From: Gammaproteobacteria bacterium
Lineage (GTDB): Bacteria > Pseudomonadota > Gammaproteobacteria > Steroidobacterales > GCA-2729495
Direction: 5' to 3'
Assembly (NCBI GenBank): GCA_023150055.1
Contig: JAKLLP010000091.1
Location: 1-8,001 of the forward strand
Length of the DNA: 8,001 nucleotides
A model generated the notes under the pieces. It worked only from the letters and a program-made list of their open reading frames with translations, searched no databases and was not told where the DNA came from. Positions 6,250 to 8,001 of this stretch are shown piece by piece. Each line of letters opens with the position of its first letter. The stretch's first letter is position 1. The position numbers and the translations under genes were made by a program.

Positions 6250-7053
6250 ATGGCTTTGTCGAGCGCACAGCTCAAGTCGGCCTACACACCGACCATGCCG
6301 ACGCTGGCCGATACGGTACAGCAGTTTGCGCTGGACGAAGATGATTCGCGCCGGCTCGCGGTCGAGCACTGCAACCGGCTGCTGGCGAAACGCCCGGCCG
6401 AAGAACGCGTCGAGTGGGCACTGGAGAACCTCCCCGCCCGGCACGTCCTCACCTCGAGCTTTGGGGTGCAGGCGGCCGTATCGCTACACCTGGTCACCCG
6501 GTTGAGCCCCGGCATACCGGTCATTTTCATAGACACCGGCTATCTCTTTCCCGAAACCTACCAGTTCGTCGATGAACTCGCCGCGCGGCTTGGCCTCAAC
6601 CTGAAGGTCTACCGCAGCCTGCTCAGCCCCGCCTGGCAGGAGTCCCGCTTCGGGCGTCGCTGGGAGCAGGGTCTCGACGGCCTGAACAGCTACAACCGGG
6701 ACAACAAGGTCGAGCCCATGGAACGCGCGCTGCGCGAACTCGAGGTCGGCACCTGGTTCGCAGGTCTGCGTCGCAGCCAGTCCGCCAGTCGCGCTGGCGT
6801 GGAGATTCTGAGCTGGTCCGGCGGGGAGCGCTGCAAGGTGCACCCGATCGCCGACTGGACCGACCGGGACGTCCACCAGTACCTGCAACGCCATAACCTG
6901 CCTTACCACCCGCTACGCGACCAAGGCTATGTCTCCATCGGCGACATGCACAGCACCAAGGCGCTGCACGAAGTCGAGCATGTCGACGAGACGCGCTTCG
7001 CAGGGCTCAAGCGCGAGTGCGGACTGCACGAGATCAACCTCTCGGGGCTGTAA
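6250..7053 (+). CDS. cysH: Phosphoadenylyl-sulfate (PAPS) reductase
   Basis: This 267-residue cytoplasmic enzyme would reduce PAPS to sulfite using thioredoxin or glutaredoxin, in assimilatory sulfate reduction. Family signatures are [10 protein letters not shown] (68-77, PP-loop-like nucleotide site), [36 protein letters not shown] and [11 protein letters not shown]. The tail KRECGLHE carries the catalytic cysteine C257. The only other cysteines are C41 and C195, with no CC pairs. It therefore lacks the 4Fe-4S cluster of APS reductases and is the E. coli type that prefers PAPS. ATG 6250 gives the longest product; GGGAG lies 13 bases before it, rather far. A second ATG 15 codons on (residue 16) is possible. 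It is convergent with cysB, which in enteric bacteria activates cysH when N-acetylserine accumulates. Confidence 0.96.
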   Translation: MALSSAQLKSAYTPTMPTLADTVQQFALDEDDSRRLAVEHCNRLLAKRPAEERVEWALENLPARHVLTSSFGVQAAVSLHLVTRLSPGIPVIFIDTGYLFPETYQFVDELAARLGLNLKVYRSLLSPAWQESRFGRRWEQGLDGLNSYNRDNKVEPMERALRELEVGTWFAGLRRSQSASRAGVEILSWSGGERCKVHPIADWTDRDVHQYLQRHNLPYHPLRDQGYVSIGDMHSTKALHEVEHVDETRFAGLKRECGLHEINLSGL

Positions 7054-7233
7054 ATCCCGCGAGGGAGCGATCCACGCTGCCGGTTCATTGCCCATCTGTG
7101 GGAGGGCAGCCGTTGCTGAACGCCGTTGCGGCCCGGGAGAGCCACCAGATCTGCCCTTCAGCGCCATGGCCTGCCGGTCGTTCAGGCCCCGTCGGGCGTG
7201 TGGAGCCACGCGCGACAGCAACCGCTACCGCCG
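7054..7233. other. Intergenic region between convergent cysH and cysB
   Basis: This 180-base gap holds the 3' ends of two converging genes. The only structure I see is a weak nested inverted repeat: GCTGCC (7076-7081) with GGCAGC (7105-7110), enclosing CCCA/TGGG (7091-7094 with 7099-7102). No T-tract follows on either strand, so a factor-independent terminator is not supported. No convincing gene was found. Confidence 0.3.
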
Positions 7234-8001
7234 TCAGGCCGCCGTCTGCAACGGATTACAGCCGCTGCGCAGGGGCAGCGTCAGGTCGGCAAAAAGGGCA
7301 TCGACCTCGACCTGCGTCGGCAGCTCCGCGGCCCGGCGCACCAGCTCGACCGGCAGTTGTGGCGCGAACAGGGAAATGAAATCCACCATGTAGCCGCGCA
7401 GTACGGTGTCGCGCCGGAACCCGAGCCAGGTCGTGACCCGCGGGAACAGGCCCACTGCATCGATGGCGACAAGGTCCTTCTGGTCGGCACATTCGAAAGC
7501 CATGGAGGCGACGACGCCGACCCCCATGCCCATGCGCACATAGGTCTTGATGATGTCGGCATCCCGCGCCGTGAACACGACCTGCGGCTCGAGATCATGC
7601 TCGGCAAAGGCGCGCTTGAAGGATGACTCCCCGGTCGAGCTGAACACATAGGTGATCAGCGGATGCTGCGCGAGCGCGGGAAGGTCCACCGGCCCCTCGT
7701 GCCGGGCCAGCGGGTGGTCCTTGGGCGCGAGGATGATACGGTCCCACTGGTAACACGGCAGCATGACCAGCGTCGGGAACAGCTGCTGCGCCCCCGTGGC
7801 TACCGCGAAATCGATGCGATTGGCCGCGACCAGCTCGGCGATCTGCTCCGAGGTGCCCTGGTGCAGCTCGAGATTGACCTTCGGGTAGCGCTCCCGGAAC
7901 TCGCGCAGGACTTCGGGCAGGACATAGCGGGCCTGCGTGTGGGTGGTGCCGATGGACAGCATCCCCTCCTGCTCGCCTGACATCTCGCGGGCGAGGCTGC
8001 G
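7234..8001 (-). CDS. cysB: CysB-type LysR-family transcriptional regulator (N terminus outside window)
   Basis: The 255 residues visible are the effector-binding part of a CysB protein; the winged-helix DNA-binding domain lies beyond the right edge. The reading frame stays open to base 8001, so the ATG at 7983 is internal. CysB hallmarks are TTHTQARYVLP (Thr and Gln residues that bind sulfate or acetylserine in CysB), HQGTSEQIAE, LVMLPCYQWDR, FTARDADIIKTYVRMG followed by MGVGVVASMA, and GFRRDTVLRGYM. CysB is a tetrameric activator of cysteine biosynthesis genes, induced by N-acetylserine and opposed by sulfide. Its closeness to cysH, with the two converging, supports the assignment. A related Cbl regulator is the main alternative, but the context favours CysB. 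Confidence 0.94.
   Translation of the reverse strand, partial: RSLAREMSGEQEGMLSIGTTHTQARYVLPEVLREFRERYPKVNLELHQGTSEQIAELVAANRIDFAVATGAQQLFPTLVMLPCYQWDRIILAPKDHPLARHEGPVDLPALAQHPLITYVFSSTGESSFKRAFAEHDLEPQVVFTARDADIIKTYVRMGMGVGVVASMAFECADQKDLVAIDAVGLFPRVTTWLGFRRDTVLRGYMVDFISLFAPQLPVELVRRAAELPTQVEVDALFADLTLPLRSGCNPLQTAA

Noticed and set aside
7983..7983. The ATG at 7983 as the true start of cysB
   Set aside because: The frame stays open to the window edge with family-like residues (RSLARE) before it, and the protein would lack its DNA-binding domain.

Overview
The window looks like a GC-rich gammaproteobacterial chromosome. The main clue is a CysB regulator beside an E. coli-type (no Fe-S cysteine pairs) CysH. 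Respiratory genes of the haem-copper superfamily fit this, but the species cannot be named from the sequence. Every gene left of about position 6050 reads on the minus strand. No RNA gene, CRISPR array, insertion sequence or phage gene was seen.

Region 1 (4614 down to 1, minus strand) is a respiratory cluster. In order of transcription it holds a 56-residue one-helix membrane protein, a CuA-bearing subunit II, a haem-copper oxidase subunit I of the B (ba3-like) family, a bidirectional-looking terminator, haem O synthase (ctaB), a SCO/SenC copper chaperone and the start of a diheme cytochrome b that runs off the left edge. All haem and CuB histidines of subunit I are present, but the tyrosine that crosslinks to a CuB histidine in oxygen-reducing B-family enzymes is glutamine. 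Together with a subunit II/subunit I/SenC gene set like the norSY-senC clusters described in ammonia oxidisers, this makes a nitric-oxide-reductase-like (sNOR-type) enzyme, or another non-canonical haem-copper enzyme, a serious alternative to a plain cytochrome c oxidase. The cytochrome b could link it to the quinol pool.

Region 2 (6048 down to 4742, minus strand) holds a HisC-like PLP aminotransferase with a twin-arginine-type leader, so it is probably exported. It is coupled through an ATGA overlap to a 60-residue two-helix membrane protein. The pair lies 127 bases upstream of the respiratory cluster and could be co-transcribed with it.

Region 3 (6250 to 8001) is sulfur assimilation. cysH (PAPS reductase) is on the plus strand and converges on cysB (minus strand, cut by the right edge before its DNA-binding domain). 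A 16-base near-palindrome lies in the divergent spacer between the aminotransferase and cysH and may be an operator.
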